Shown here: piece after piece, positions 50,890 through 60,280 of the stretch | Position numbering within the stretch: position 1 is the stretch's first letter | Layout of the letters: each line of letters begins with the position of its first letter | Assembly (NCBI RefSeq): GCF_019042655.1 | Contig: NZ_JAHPZO010000018.1 | Location: forward strand, 1-62,989 | DNA length: 62,989 nucleotides | Origin: Planococcus sp. CP5-4_YE | GTDB taxonomy: Bacteria; Bacillota; Bacilli; Bacillales_A; Planococcaceae | Reading direction: 5' to 3' | Notes under the pieces: model-generated | The model's database searches: none | The model's input: the letters and a program-made list of their open reading frames with translations, nothing else | What the model was told of the DNA's origin: nothing | Position numbers and translations under genes: made by a program

Positions 50890-51123
50890 TTACCGGCTTT
50901 TTCGCTGCAGGTAAGCATCCAATTGGCCGAATTCTTTGTTCAGAAGATACTCCATCTGTACATACTCACGCCTGCCCGGTATATGTTCTGGCGTCAGGCC
51001 TTTCATCGAATAAATAAAGTAATATCCGCCGATTTGGCGGAATAGCACAACTACATGCGGAAATTCATCAAAAGTGGCTTTGATATTATATCGTTTTGCG
51101 TAGCTCCAATTTATGAGCTTCAT
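50890..51123 (-). CDS. Small protein of unknown function
   Basis: A 77-residue protein beginning MKLINWSYAKRYNIKATFDE. It is beta-rich (FPHVVVLFRQIGGYYFIYSM) with a basic helical end (LDAYLQRKSR). I do not recognise it. AAAGGCGGG sits nine bases before ATG. It is divergent from the transporter at 51211. Confidence 0.6.
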   Translation of the reverse strand: MKLINWSYAKRYNIKATFDEFPHVVVLFRQIGGYYFIYSMKGLTPEHIPGRREYVQMEYLLNKEFGQLDAYLQRKSR

Positions 51124-51210
51124 CCAGCAACCCGCCTTTCGAGTCTTATTTTAAGGCAAACGGCGTCAGGAACACAAGTTTGGGATGCGGGATAAGGAGA
51201 GAGGGAAAGT

Positions 51211-52380
51211 ATGAGAAAAGCAGGGGAAAAATCAGCTTTGACCGGCGTCATTTTTGCCATTCTATTAGTGGCGCTCAATTTACGGCCGGCCATTTCTTCG
51301 ATCGGCCCGATGCTTGAGCCGATTCGCACAGATTTGTCGCTGACGAATGGTCAAGTCAGTTTATTGACCGCCGTTCCCGTGCTGTGCATGGGGGTGTTTG
51401 CACCGTTTGCGATTATTTTCAACCGCCGCTTCGGCTTGAAGCGTTCCATTGGTTTTTTACTGGCCGTTATCGGCGTGTTTACTTTGGGGCGCGGCTTTTG
51501 GCCGAGTTATTTCAATTTATTGCTCAGTTCATTTTTCATCGGCATAGCGATTGCCATCATTGGGCCGATGCTATCTGCGATGATTAAACGGGATTTCCCA
51601 ACGCGAACTGCTTCTTTAATCGGCGTCTATTCGTTCGGCATGGGGCTCGGTGCGACACTCGCCGCTGGATTGACGAGTGTCGTCTATGCAGCTTCCGGGT
51701 GGTCGACGGGCCTTGCAGTTTGGTCGGCCTTAGCACTCGCTGCCCTCATCGTATGGCTGAGAATGCCAGAGTCGCCTTCACAAGGTGAAGCCGTGGCGGA
51801 CAAACCGCTGATTAGCAGCAGCCCTTGGAAAGATTTAAAAGCATGGTATATGCTGTTGTTCTTTGGCTTCCAATCGGCTTTCTTTTTTTCAATGTTGACA
51901 TGGCTGGCGCCTATCGCGATCGACAAAGGCTTGAGTGTGCTGTCGGCAGGAGCAGTCGTCACCGTCATGACGGCGGTGCAGATTGTCTGCAATATTTCAA
52001 TCCCAATGCTATTCAGCCGTTATCCGAACCGCTTTCTATGGGTGTTGGCTATATTGGCGTTCGGCACTGCCGGCATCCTATTGTTGATGTTTGCCGGAAC
52101 GTGGGCGGTGTGGGTTGCCGCCGCTTTGATAGGTGTTGCGCTCGGGGGCTTGTTTCCGATCGCGTTGCTGTTGCCGCTCGATGCAACAGAGTCTGCAGAC
52201 GAAGCAAATAGCTGGGCTGCGATGACCCAATCCGGCGGCTATTTGATTTCGGCATTCATGCCGTTTATCATCGGAGTGGTTTATGACCAGACTGGCAACC
52301 ATGATATTACTTTATGGATGTTCTTGGCATTTGTCTTGTTGATGATTCTTTTTGCTTATTTGCTCCATCGAAAATCTTGA
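51211..52380 (+). CDS. MFS transporter, CynX/NimT-like
   Basis: A 389-residue major-facilitator protein with about twelve helices. LLVALNLRPAISSIGPMLEP is the family signature of CynX/NimT (cyanate, 2-nitroimidazole). GMGLGATLAAGLTSVVYAAS and ALGGLFPIALLLPLD follow. The substrate cannot be read from the sequence. AGGAGAGAGGG lies before ATG. Its end overlaps the convergent gene at 52356 by 25 bp. Confidence 0.9.
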   Translation: MRKAGEKSALTGVIFAILLVALNLRPAISSIGPMLEPIRTDLSLTNGQVSLLTAVPVLCMGVFAPFAIIFNRRFGLKRSIGFLLAVIGVFTLGRGFWPSYFNLLLSSFFIGIAIAIIGPMLSAMIKRDFPTRTASLIGVYSFGMGLGATLAAGLTSVVYAASGWSTGLAVWSALALAALIVWLRMPESPSQGEAVADKPLISSSPWKDLKAWYMLLFFGFQSAFFFSMLTWLAPIAIDKGLSVLSAGAVVTVMTAVQIVCNISIPMLFSRYPNRFLWVLAILAFGTAGILLLMFAGTWAVWVAAALIGVALGGLFPIALLLPLDATESADEANSWAAMTQSGGYLISAFMPFIIGVVYDQTGNHDITLWMFLAFVLLMILFAYLLHRKS

Positions 52381-52664
52381 CGGTGTTGTTTAAGACACGG
52401 CGCAAGGGCCATCCAGGAGAAGTAAAGCGATAGGAGCGGAAACAGGATCGCCCATGAAACAATCATCATGGAAGGAATATCCGCTTCCGGCAGTATAGTT
52501 GAAAAATACCAGTAATTCAGTTCGAGCGATGCTATAAGCGTGATGAGCGGTCCGATGAAAATCCTGCTCGCCAGTATCGCCGCTGCAACGCCTAGTGAAA
52601 TAACAAATGGTGGAAAAAGGATTAATTGCACGAAAAAGATATCCAATGTGCTGAGCCATTGCAT
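52356..52664 (-). CDS. Small membrane protein, three predicted helices
   Basis: A 102-residue protein with helices at about 8-24, 27-45 and 66-86 (FFVQLILFPPFVISLGVAAA, then MIVSWAILFPLLSLYFSWMA). It resembles DUF2651-type Bacillales membrane proteins but I am not sure. AGGAGG lies seven bases before ATG. Its 3' end overlaps the transporter gene, and no separate terminator is visible. Confidence 0.62.
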   Translation of the reverse strand: MQWLSTLDIFFVQLILFPPFVISLGVAAAILASRIFIGPLITLIASLELNYWYFSTILPEADIPSMMIVSWAILFPLLSLYFSWMALAPCLKQHRQDFRWSK

Positions 52665-52817
52665 AATAATGCCTCCTGTTTAGCGCATTTTGCGAGAAGA
52701 CTCGAGTATACTGATTTTAAACTAAAAGAATAGCATGTCAATTGAAAAGTGTGTGAAAAAGTTTAACATTGATCAATGGGCAATAGAGTCGCTCTTTTTG
52801 CAGGTTTTCAGCTATAG

Positions 52818-52846
52818 AAAAAGCCGGCGCATTAAGCGTCGGCTTT
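52818..52846 (-). terminator. Terminator of the second msrA
   Basis: GAAAGCCGACGC pairs with GCGCCGGCTTTT through one wobble on the minus strand. It overlaps the last codons of the gene. Confidence 0.82.
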
Positions 52847-53362
52847 CTTCCACGCACTATCCAAAAACTCATCGCGCCCGGACTCGGCACGATCTTGTGC
52901 GTAATGATCTGGATTTTTCAAGTAGAAATCCTGGTGGTAATCTTCAGCCGGATAGAAAGGCTTGGCATCTTGGATCTCGGTGATGACCGGTTTATCGAAG
53001 CGGCCGCTTTCAGCGAGTTGTTTTTTGGAAGCAAGCGCCAACTTCCGCTGCTCTTCATTATGCACAAAGATCGCAGGGCGATAGGAAGCACCACGGTCCT
53101 GGAATTGCCCGTCGTTATCGGTCGGGTCGATTTGCTGCCAAAAGATATCCAGCAATTGTTCGTATGGGAAGACTGCTGGATTAAACGTGATTTCAACCGC
53201 TTCCAGATGACCGGAATGTCCACCTTTTACTTGTTCATAGGACGGATTCGCCAAATGGCCTCCAGTGTATCCGGAAATCACAGACTCAATTCCATCGAAT
53301 TGATCGAATGGCTTGACCATGCACCAAAAACAGCCGCCAGCGAATGTTGCTTTTTCTAACAT
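52832..53362 (-). CDS. msrA: Second peptide methionine-S-sulfoxide reductase MsrA
   Basis: A 176-residue MsrA with active site [33 protein letters not shown] and [14 protein letters not shown]. It aligns with the product of 27310-27840 over nearly the whole length but differs at many positions, so it is an old duplication rather than a recent copy. The start is ATG 53362 after AAGGAGG. It has no msrB neighbour here. It gives the cell two S-epimer reductases. Confidence 0.95.
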   Translation of the reverse strand: MLEKATFAGGCFWCMVKPFDQFDGIESVISGYTGGHLANPSYEQVKGGHSGHLEAVEITFNPAVFPYEQLLDIFWQQIDPTDNDGQFQDRGASYRPAIFVHNEEQRKLALASKKQLAESGRFDKPVITEIQDAKPFYPAEDYHQDFYLKNPDHYAQDRAESGRDEFLDSAWKKADA

Positions 53363-53596
53363 TGGATTGCCTCCTTCTATTATATAGGCCATCATCTTTA
53401 CTTTTATATAAAGGTGTCCTCGGTTTTGGACAGGTGCCTCAACGTCTCCATAGCGGCACAATGGCGTATCTGAGAATAAGAAGAATTTTACCACTCCGGT
53501 AAGGCACAGACAATAAAAACGTATTATGCAAGGAAACCTCCATCTGTTCATATGCGTCTAAACAAATGGTACAGCTCAGAAAGGAATGTAATCATC

Positions 53597-54541
53597 ATGG
53601 AAGAACAATACGAAACAAGAAAGACCAGAAAACGCAGACGATTCCGCCCGAGCGGCAAGCTTTTCTTATTATTGATCATTTTATTGCTCGGGGCCGGAAT
53701 TTACTTTTTCATCCAATATCAACAAGGCCAGGACATAGCTGGCGAAACCGAAATCGAACCGGAACCCTTTGCAGGAGATGAAGACAATAGCGGATACCAA
53801 AATATCCTCGTGCTCGGAGTGGATTCGCGCGGGGAAGCTCAATCCCGTACGGATACGATGATGATGGTGACCCACGACCGTGAAAACAATGAAGTGAAGA
53901 TCACGTCGTTTATGCGTGATATTTATGCAGATATTCCTGGTTATCAATCCTATAAATTGAACACGGCCTATTATTTGGGAGGCGTCGATTTATTAGCATC
54001 GACTTTGCGTGAAATGTTTGGTGTTGAAATCCACAATTACGCACTTGTCGACTTTAAGAGCTTTGAAACGCTTGTCGATATCGCAGCGCCGAGTGGTGTC
54101 GAAATCGATGTAGAAAAGGAAATGTCCGAGAAAATCGGCGTAACTTTGTCTCCGGGTGTCCAGAATTTGAATGGCCAGGAGTTGCTGGGCTACGCGCGTT
54201 TCCGTTCAGATAATGAAGGCGACTTTGGCCGTGTACGCCGCCAGCAGCAAGTAATCGCCGCATTGAAGGATGAATTGATCAGCGTATCGTCTATCCCGAA
54301 ACTGCCGAAACTGGCTGGAGCGGCTCAAGGCTACGTGCAGACCGATATGCCTTTGGTCGACCAGATCAAACTGGCGACACAGCTTGGAACCGGTGGCGGC
54401 GGTGAGATCGAACGCTTGACGATTCCGATAGAAGGCGGGTACAGCTATGCGAATTACCCACAGGCCGGCTCGGTTCTTGAAATTGATATACAACAAAATC
54501 GCCGTGCGCTGGAAGAATTTTTGTCCCAGCCACTCAACTAA
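53597..54541 (+). CDS. LytR-CpsA-Psr (LCP) family glycopolymer transferase
   Basis: A 314-residue enzyme. A basic N-terminus (RKTRKRRRFRPSGK) precedes one membrane anchor (LFLLLIILLLGAGIYFFIQY). The LCP domain then has ILVLGVDSRGEAQSRTDTMM (Arg/Asp for pyrophosphate), SFMRDIYADIPGY and YARFRSDNEGDFGRVRRQQQ. It attaches teichoic-acid-type polymers to peptidoglycan outside the membrane. The start is ATG 53597 with AAAGGAA upstream at long spacing. Confidence 0.92.
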   Translation: MEEQYETRKTRKRRRFRPSGKLFLLLIILLLGAGIYFFIQYQQGQDIAGETEIEPEPFAGDEDNSGYQNILVLGVDSRGEAQSRTDTMMMVTHDRENNEVKITSFMRDIYADIPGYQSYKLNTAYYLGGVDLLASTLREMFGVEIHNYALVDFKSFETLVDIAAPSGVEIDVEKEMSEKIGVTLSPGVQNLNGQELLGYARFRSDNEGDFGRVRRQQQVIAALKDELISVSSIPKLPKLAGAAQGYVQTDMPLVDQIKLATQLGTGGGGEIERLTIPIEGGYSYANYPQAGSVLEIDIQQNRRALEEFLSQPLN

Positions 54542-54598
54542 TTTTTCAGATAATATGGTAAACTACAGGTAGAAGCCTATAAAAAGAAGGGGATTACC

Positions 54599-55789
54599 AT
54601 GCCGCCAGATGACAATAGACCGCCGTTTTTCGCTACCAACTATATCCGCTTCCTGGGCGGGAGGAATACACTCTTTACCCTATTGATCTTGATTTTAATT
54701 GGGCTTGTCGTGTTCATCTTCAGGGAAGTGTCGTTCATCTTCAATCCGCTCAATGTATTCATGAAAACGGTCGTCTTGCCGGTCGTCTTGGCGCTTATTT
54801 TTTACTATTTGCTGCGGCCGGTGTTGCGTCTATTGGAACGCTTCAAAATCCCGAGAATCTGGGGCATCCTCATTATTTTCCTTGGGGGCATTGGGCTCTT
54901 GACTTTATTGAGCGTCCTGGTGTTTCCTTTTTTGAGAGGCGAGTTCCAGAACTTGGTGGAGGAGTTTCCGGATTATTTCATGCGTTTGATGAACAACACC
55001 GACCAATTCTTGAGAAATTCCATTTTCGGTAATTATTACAGGGATTCAAATTTCAATATTGAAGCATTGATGACCACATTGCCATCAGGCATCGCCGATA
55101 CGCTTCAGTCGACTGTGACGGGAATCATTACGCGCGTCACCAGCTGGATTTCGACTATTACCGGCGTCATACTGTCGATTGTCATCGTGCCGTTCATCCT
55201 GTTTTATTTATTGAAAGACGGCGATAAGCTTCCGGGCTATTTCCTGAAGTTGCTGCCGCCAAGGTTTCGAGACGATACAAGAGAAGTTTTAAAGGATGCT
55301 GACAAGCAATTGGGTGCTTATATCCAAGGACAGCTCATCGTCGCTTTCTGTATTGGCGTAATGGTCTATATCGGCTTCTTGATCATTGGTATGGATTATG
55401 CGCTGCTGCTCGGCGCACTGGCGATGGTGACTAGCATCGTGCCGTATATCGGTCCAGCTATCGCGATCACGCCCGCTGCCATTATCGCACTCGTCACTTC
55501 ACCGTTCATGCTTGTGAAACTGGCGATTGTGTGGACTGTCGTGCAGCTGGTGGAAGGCAATTTGATTTCGCCGCAAGTAATGGGCAAGACAATGTATATC
55601 CACCCTGTCACGATTATTTTCGTCTTGTTGACGGCCGGCTCTTTGTTTGGCGTGGTGGGGGTCATTTTAGGGATTCCGATGTACGCGTTGCTGCGGGTTA
55701 TCGTCAGCCATCTGTACAAGCTGTTCAAACGGCGTTATAACCGTTACGAAACAAACTTGGATAACCAATACGACTACACCGAGCTTTAA
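54599..55789 (+). CDS. AI-2E family transporter
   Basis: A 396-residue protein with seven to eight helices and a basic tail. The motifs are VLPVVLALIFYYLLRPV, LLIFLGGIGLLTLLSVL-like helices, GQLIVAFCIGVMVYIGFLII, AMVTSIVPYIGPAIAITPAA and QLVEGNLISPQVMGKTMYIH. The family includes TqsA-type autoinducer exporters and sodium/proton antiporters. The substrate is unknown. The preceding GAAGGGG serves as a ribosome site. It lies 57 bp after the LCP gene. Confidence 0.88.
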   Translation: MPPDDNRPPFFATNYIRFLGGRNTLFTLLILILIGLVVFIFREVSFIFNPLNVFMKTVVLPVVLALIFYYLLRPVLRLLERFKIPRIWGILIIFLGGIGLLTLLSVLVFPFLRGEFQNLVEEFPDYFMRLMNNTDQFLRNSIFGNYYRDSNFNIEALMTTLPSGIADTLQSTVTGIITRVTSWISTITGVILSIVIVPFILFYLLKDGDKLPGYFLKLLPPRFRDDTREVLKDADKQLGAYIQGQLIVAFCIGVMVYIGFLIIGMDYALLLGALAMVTSIVPYIGPAIAITPAAIIALVTSPFMLVKLAIVWTVVQLVEGNLISPQVMGKTMYIHPVTIIFVLLTAGSLFGVVGVILGIPMYALLRVIVSHLYKLFKRRYNRYETNLDNQYDYTEL

Positions 55790-55856
55790 GCGTGCTGTTT
55801 ATAAGGAGCAAGAAAGTGGTATAGAGAACTATCAAAATTTGGGGGTATAGATTTTT

Positions 55857-56276
55857 ATGAAATTCAAAGACTTTTTATCTTCGATCGGCATCGGTTCGGT
55901 CAAAGTGGACACTGTAGTGGAGAGGCCGCATCTTGAAGAAGGTGAAACCTTGAACGGTACGGTGTACTTGGACGGTGGAAGCGGCGATCAGGAAATCGAT
56001 TATATCGAACTGCAAGTAATTCGCTTAGTGGAAGATTACCGGGAAGACAGTGATTTCGATTTTTATGAAACGCCCGTTGCCAAGCAGAGCTTAGAATTTG
56101 CGGGATCCGTAAAATCGAAAAATACCGTCATGCAGCAATTTGAGATTGTGCCTGACGAGCGGTGGGAGCTGGAGAACGTCAATGCTAAATTGATTTTGAG
56201 AACCATTGTCCATGTCAAAAATGGCGTTGATGTGCAAGATGAAGATGAAATTACTTACGGTAAAATCGACAGCTAA
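55857..56276 (+). CDS. Short Spo0M-like arrestin-fold protein
   Basis: A 139-residue protein matching the N-terminal half of the Spo0M family (FKDFLSSIGIGSVKVDTVVE, GETLNGTVYLDGG, IDYIELQVIRLVEDY). Bacillus Spo0M is about 258 residues. Here only the first arrestin-like domain remains and ends cleanly with a stop, with no frameshift partner downstream. GGGGGT precedes ATG. It may affect cell-envelope processes rather than sporulation. This is inference. Confidence 0.8.
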   Translation: MKFKDFLSSIGIGSVKVDTVVERPHLEEGETLNGTVYLDGGSGDQEIDYIELQVIRLVEDYREDSDFDFYETPVAKQSLEFAGSVKSKNTVMQQFEIVPDERWELENVNAKLILRTIVHVKNGVDVQDEDEITYGKIDS

Positions 56277-56319
56277 TATCAATGTGTAGAGAAAATGCGA
56301 TAATTTTATTATGTTAACC

Positions 56320-56365
56320 AAAACCCCACCACCACAATGACATGCATTGCGGTGGCGGGGTTTTA
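56320..56365. terminator. Bidirectional terminator
   Basis: AACCCCACCACCACAATG pairs with CATTGCGGTGGCGGGGTT over about 17 bp with small mismatches, with A and T tails on both sides. It ends the Spo0M-like gene and the convergent ykoC. Confidence 0.9.
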
Positions 56366-57115
56366 TTATGCCCAAAATACTGCGCTGCCACTTACGCTCA
56401 GCACTAATGAAAACAAGCTGAACAGCACGAAATCCTTCCGGGTAAGTTTGACTTCTGTATAATGCGTTCTCGCTTCGCCTGTAAATGCCCGCGCCTCCAT
56501 CGCGAAAGCGGCTCGCTCGGCTTTTCTGACAGCACCGGCAAGCAAAGGAATGAGTAAACGGCGGAGTGCTGTTATTCGCTTGAATGCGGACGGGCTCGAA
56601 CCTGGCCCCCTTATGCGATGAGCCTGCTGGAGCTGCTCGAATTCCGTTTTAAGGACGGGAAGGAATTGATAGCTGATCAGTACACTAAAAGCGAGTTTCG
56701 GAGAAAGCTTCCATTGCTGCATCAAACTCTGGATAAAACGGACCGGGTCAGTCGTGAAGGCAAATAATAAGGAAATGCTTGAAAACGCCAATACGCGCAA
56801 TGACAGAGACCAGGCTAGTTCCCATTGTTGTGTGGTGATGTCGAGCTTTCCGATTGTCCATAATACAAGCCCATCGCCAGGCTCGCCGAAAACCAAGGTC
56901 GTCCAGAAATAACCGAAGGCACCAATTAAAAATGGCAGCATGGCAAGTGACCAGAGTTTCCAGTTGGTTTGGCTAAACAGCAACTGAAGCAAGACAACGC
57001 CCGCAAAAAACAATAGAGGGGTCCACGGGTTAAAGAAAAATGCCAATGTTAATATGCACACCGTGACAGCCAAAAACTTTATACAGGGATTCATTTCATG
57101 CAAAAGCCGGCGCAT
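56366..57115 (-). CDS. ykoC: ECF transporter T component YkoC
   Basis: A 249-residue integral membrane EcfT-type protein with about five helices (FLAVTVCILTLAFFFNPWTP, PLLFFAGVVLLQLLF, VLAFSSISLLFAFTTDPVRF). The coupling motifs are AHRIRGPGSSPSAFKR and AERAAFAMEARAF (A-R-A pattern contacting the ATPases). It energises the S component YkoE. It overlaps ykoD by 20 bp. Confidence 0.9.
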   Translation of the reverse strand: MRRLLHEMNPCIKFLAVTVCILTLAFFFNPWTPLLFFAGVVLLQLLFSQTNWKLWSLAMLPFLIGAFGYFWTTLVFGEPGDGLVLWTIGKLDITTQQWELAWSLSLRVLAFSSISLLFAFTTDPVRFIQSLMQQWKLSPKLAFSVLISYQFLPVLKTEFEQLQQAHRIRGPGSSPSAFKRITALRRLLIPLLAGAVRKAERAAFAMEARAFTGEARTHYTEVKLTRKDFVLFSLFSLVLSVSGSAVFWA

Positions 57116-58532
57116 GATAGCCCCCCTTTTTCGACGCGTGCAAACGGTATTCCGCCAACAGCGCCGAGTTTGAAAAAAGTTCCTCGGGCTGAAAGGGAAG
57201 GGACAATCGGCCGTCTTTCATTAAATGGATGGTGTCTGCAATATGCCATGCAAAGTTCATATCATGAGTGACGACGACCAATGCGCAGCCGTCTTGTGCA
57301 CGACTGGTGAGTTGGCGATGAAGCTCCGTCAATGCCTTTAGGTCTTGTCCAGCGGTCGGTTCATCCAGCAAGAGCACTTGACGCTCGTCAGCGAGCATCG
57401 CGCCGATGGCCACACGGCGCTTTTGGCCGAGGCTTACGGAAAATGGATGGGCATGAGCGATTGACTCCAAATCCAGTGCCGTCATTAAATAATGCAGCTT
57501 TTCGGTAGAAGAGTTTCCGGAATACGCCAATTCTCCCTCTACACTCTTCGACAGAAACAATTGCTCGGGGGACTGAGGCACAAACCCGGCACGCATTCCA
57601 GAGATCGTTCCGGCATCAATTTTCAAGATGCCGCATAGCGCTTTCAGTAAGGTCGATTTGCCGCTTCCATTTGGCCCAGCAATGACTGTGATTTCACCAG
57701 AGAGTAGCTGGAGACGAATATTTTGAAGGATCGATTTCGAAGCATAGGAGACACAAACATCCGATGCCTCGAACAATACTTCTTGGCGGATGGCTGATGT
57801 CCGTTCTGGCAATATAGGAGCGTCTCTTTCTGTGAACAACTGGTCTTTTCGGATGGTGCCATTTTCCGAAAGGGCGATTTCCCGGTCGAAAAATGAACCC
57901 CACAATTCCAGTTTGTGTTCGACAGCGATGACCGCTATGCCACTTTCCTGCTGGAGATGATCCAACCAAGAGACAAATTCTTTTGCCGTCAACGGGTCAA
58001 GATGAGCAAGCGGTTCGTCGAGCAATAGACATTCTGGCTCCATGATCAGTGCACAGGCTGTGGCGATGCGCTGTTTCATCCCGCCCGAGAAGCTCTGAAT
58101 GACTCCGTGACGCAGGTCCTCGAGGCCTGTCAAATGCAAGATTCGGTCGATGCGTTGTGGCATTTCTTGCCGGGGCACTTGAAGGTTCTCCAAGGTAAAA
58201 GCGAGTTCTTCTTCAACCGTCGGCATGCAAAATTGGCTATCGGGATCTTGAAACACCGTTGCCACTTTCCGGTTGACTTCACCGGGGGCATATTCCTGTG
58301 CCAAACGCCCGAAGATCCGGACAGATCCCGACACCTCGCCATCGCAATTATGCGGGTACAACCGGTTTAGCACATAAAGAAGTGTAGACTTTCCGCAACC
58401 GCTGGGCCCTGTAATAACCAGTCGCTCTGTTGGATGGATTACGAGCGTGATATGGCGCAAGGTCGGCTCTACCAAGTCCGGGAAGCGAAGGCTGAAACCG
58501 TCCACTTGAAAAATTGGATTAAGCACGGACAT
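57096..58532 (-). CDS. ykoD: ECF transporter fused ATPase YkoD
   Basis: A 478-residue protein with two ABC ATPase domains in one chain. Domain 1 has ITGPSGCGKSTLL, SFSGGMKQRIATACALI and LLLDEPLAHLD. Domain 2 has IAGPNGSGKSTLLKAL, SVSLGQKRRVAIGAMLAD and VLLLDEPTAGQD. It provides the energy for thiamine or HMP import. ATG 58532 is chosen, with GGAAAAGAG just upstream, and the gene overlaps ykoE by 14 bp. Confidence 0.93.
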   Translation of the reverse strand: MSVLNPIFQVDGFSLRFPDLVEPTLRHITLVIHPTERLVITGPSGCGKSTLLYVLNRLYPHNCDGEVSGSVRIFGRLAQEYAPGEVNRKVATVFQDPDSQFCMPTVEEELAFTLENLQVPRQEMPQRIDRILHLTGLEDLRHGVIQSFSGGMKQRIATACALIMEPECLLLDEPLAHLDPLTAKEFVSWLDHLQQESGIAVIAVEHKLELWGSFFDREIALSENGTIRKDQLFTERDAPILPERTSAIRQEVLFEASDVCVSYASKSILQNIRLQLLSGEITVIAGPNGSGKSTLLKALCGILKIDAGTISGMRAGFVPQSPEQLFLSKSVEGELAYSGNSSTEKLHYLMTALDLESIAHAHPFSVSLGQKRRVAIGAMLADERQVLLLDEPTAGQDLKALTELHRQLTSRAQDGCALVVVTHDMNFAWHIADTIHLMKDGRLSLPFQPEELFSNSALLAEYRLHASKKGGYHAPAFA

Positions 58533-59100
58533 CACTCTTTTCCGCTTTCGCGATGGCATAGCCTCGGAGTGAGCCGGTTGCAAGCAGTGAGTCGGCGATG
58601 TATTTGCCGCCAATTCCTGCGATAATCGCCCCGCTCAACACGCGCAGCGTAAACATCAAAGCGACAAAAGAAGGATCGAGGGCGGCATAACCCGATAGAA
58701 AATAGCCGTAAACAAAACTAAAAATACCAGCGCCGGCTCCTGCAAGCATTAAAATAGCTAAATGAAAATGACGATAGCGGGTAAGCGCGAATGCTGCTTC
58801 TGCACCGAGCCCTTGAATAATGCCCGACAAGATGAGCCTTGGCCCAATAGCATTGCCGAGCATCACTTCAATGGCAGCCGCCAAGGTTTCAGGCAATAAA
58901 GCGGCGCCGGGTTTTCGAATGATGTACATCGAAATGATGGAGACAATGAACCAGATACCAAACATCCACTCATAAGCGAGCGGCCCGATAATGCCTGCCC
59001 ATAAATTGCCGATATGTAGAAACAGCAAGTAGACGATGCCGAAGACGACGCCAAACAAAGACATCAAGACAATTTCTTTTAGTTTCCAGCCTTTAAGCAT
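58519..59100 (-). CDS. ykoE: ECF transporter S component YkoE
   Basis: A 193-residue membrane protein with five to six helices (EIVLMSLFGVVFGIVYLLFL, EWMFGIWFIVSIISMYIIRK, AIGPRLILSGIIQGLGAEAA). As in B. subtilis it is the substrate-binding subunit for hydroxymethylpyrimidine or thiamine. ATG 59100 has AGGTGAT six bases upstream. It overlaps ykoF by 8 bp. Confidence 0.92.
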   Translation of the reverse strand: MLKGWKLKEIVLMSLFGVVFGIVYLLFLHIGNLWAGIIGPLAYEWMFGIWFIVSIISMYIIRKPGAALLPETLAAAIEVMLGNAIGPRLILSGIIQGLGAEAAFALTRYRHFHLAILMLAGAGAGIFSFVYGYFLSGYAALDPSFVALMFTLRVLSGAIIAGIGGKYIADSLLATGSLRGYAIAKAEKSDVRA

Positions 59101-59695
59101 GTGGATCACCTGTGGTGTGGGAAGGACTGTTAATGCTCATGGAGACGGTCATCACGAGGTGCGGGTATTGATCAGAACGTGCTTCTGAAAAACTCGCTTC
59201 GTAAAAAGAAAAGACCTCATGAATGTCCCCGTGGATGCCGCTCGCGTAATGCATGGAATCGTTCCATACGCCAAATTCTTTGGCACGTTCTACTTCGCGG
59301 TAAATGACTGCCATATAGTCGGGATTGTTCATCGGATATAGAGCAAATTGAGACGACACGTATTGCTCGGTGCTGTCTTGGTTCACGGGTTCATCTGGTG
59401 CTTCTAAATACACATCACCCGCCGTATCACCTGGACATCCGGCTGAAAAAGTGCCGGACAAGGCAATGTGTTCGCCTGTCTTCGCGGCGTGGAGCGCCAA
59501 TGCCTTTGCAACATTGAAAACATGCTGTTGTTTGCCGCGGATGACCGTCGAGACATCATCGGTCTGCATCCAAACGTGGGACGTGTCGGTTTCTTTTAAC
59601 GCCCCTTTAATAATGCTGATGAAATGGCCGCTCATCGGATGCAAGGAAAAGCGAAATCCGACGATTGGGCTGGTGCCGCATGAATGTGGTTCCAT
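59093..59695 (-). CDS. ykoF: Thiamine/HMP-binding protein YkoF
   Basis: A 200-residue soluble protein with the YkoF duplicated ferredoxin-like fold (VGFRFSLHPMSGHFISIIKG and VSSQFALYPMNNPDYMAVIY as paired repeats). B. subtilis YkoF binds thiamine or its precursor in each half. It is the first gene of the operon downstream of the TPP riboswitch. AGGAGGG precedes ATG. Confidence 0.92.
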   Translation of the reverse strand: MEPHSCGTSPIVGFRFSLHPMSGHFISIIKGALKETDTSHVWMQTDDVSTVIRGKQQHVFNVAKALALHAAKTGEHIALSGTFSAGCPGDTAGDVYLEAPDEPVNQDSTEQYVSSQFALYPMNNPDYMAVIYREVERAKEFGVWNDSMHYASGIHGDIHEVFSFYEASFSEARSDQYPHLVMTVSMSINSPSHTTGDPHA

Positions 59696-59721
59696 ATGGA
59701 ATCCCTCCTAAAAATATGCAC

Positions 59722-59751
59722 AAAAAAGCCGCATCCGTGAAGATGCAGCCA
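59722..59751 (-). terminator. Regulatory terminator of the TPP riboswitch
   Basis: On the minus strand GGCTGCATC pairs with GATGCGGC, followed by TTTTTTG. It lies between aptamer and ykoF, so TPP binding would favour premature termination. Confidence 0.85.
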
Positions 59752-59784
59752 CTATTCCATACGTAGTCATGTCGGAAAGTCACC

Positions 59785-59872
59785 GCACTTCCTCACGCAG
59801 GTCCTAACCTGATCGAGTCATAAGGGATCGGAGCAATAGCTCTCATCTCAGCAAAATATGCACCCCCAGTGC
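59785..59872 (-). promoter_or_regulatory. TPP riboswitch (THI element)
   Basis: On the minus strand P1 is GCACT / AGTGC. Inside come GGGGGTGC, GCTGAGA (the pyrimidine-sensor T loop), then CTCGATCAGGTTAGGACCTG and CGTGAGGAAGTGC. These are the standard TPP aptamer blocks. A transcription terminator follows. It controls ykoF-ykoE-ykoD-ykoC, so thiamine import should be shut off when TPP is plentiful. Confidence 0.95.
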
Positions 59873-60059
59873 AGAAAAACGGTATGCGGTTTTTGGTGTC
59901 GGGTTTTCCCGATGGCTAAAGTGTAAGGCAAACCTTTCACCAAGTAAAGCGATTCTGAAAAATTCATTACAAACAAGAAAATCGCCATGGATGTGAATAC
60001 GTGCTAAAAAATCGGGTAAACCTATAACAGATAAGCATTTGAGGAGGAATCCAATAACT

Positions 60060-60272
60060 ATGGAATCAACAAAAAAATTTCGCGTCGTCTATCATTTCGG
60101 TGCAGGCGTCGAAGCAGTCAGCACAGTCGAAGCCGATACCCCGAAACAAGCAGTGAGCGGATTGGATGCGGACGATTTCCGTGAATTCATCGGCGACCAT
60201 AACACGTATTACCAATTTAAGATGGAAGAAGTCAAAATGGTCAGCGTCACTGAAGTAACAGACCACCAGTAA
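60060..60272 (+). CDS. Small protein of unknown function
   Basis: A 70-residue protein starting MESTKKFRVVYHFGAGVEAV. A beta-strand-rich start is followed by a helix (ADTPKQAVSGLDADDFREFI) and a final strand. It is acidic. No family is recognised. GAGGAGG lies about 12 bases before the ATG, a wide spacing. The transcript's terminator is interrupted by a mobile element. Confidence 0.6.
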   Translation: MESTKKFRVVYHFGAGVEAVSTVEADTPKQAVSGLDADDFREFIGDHNTYYQFKMEEVKMVSVTEVTDHQ

Positions 60273-60280
60273 TCGAACCG

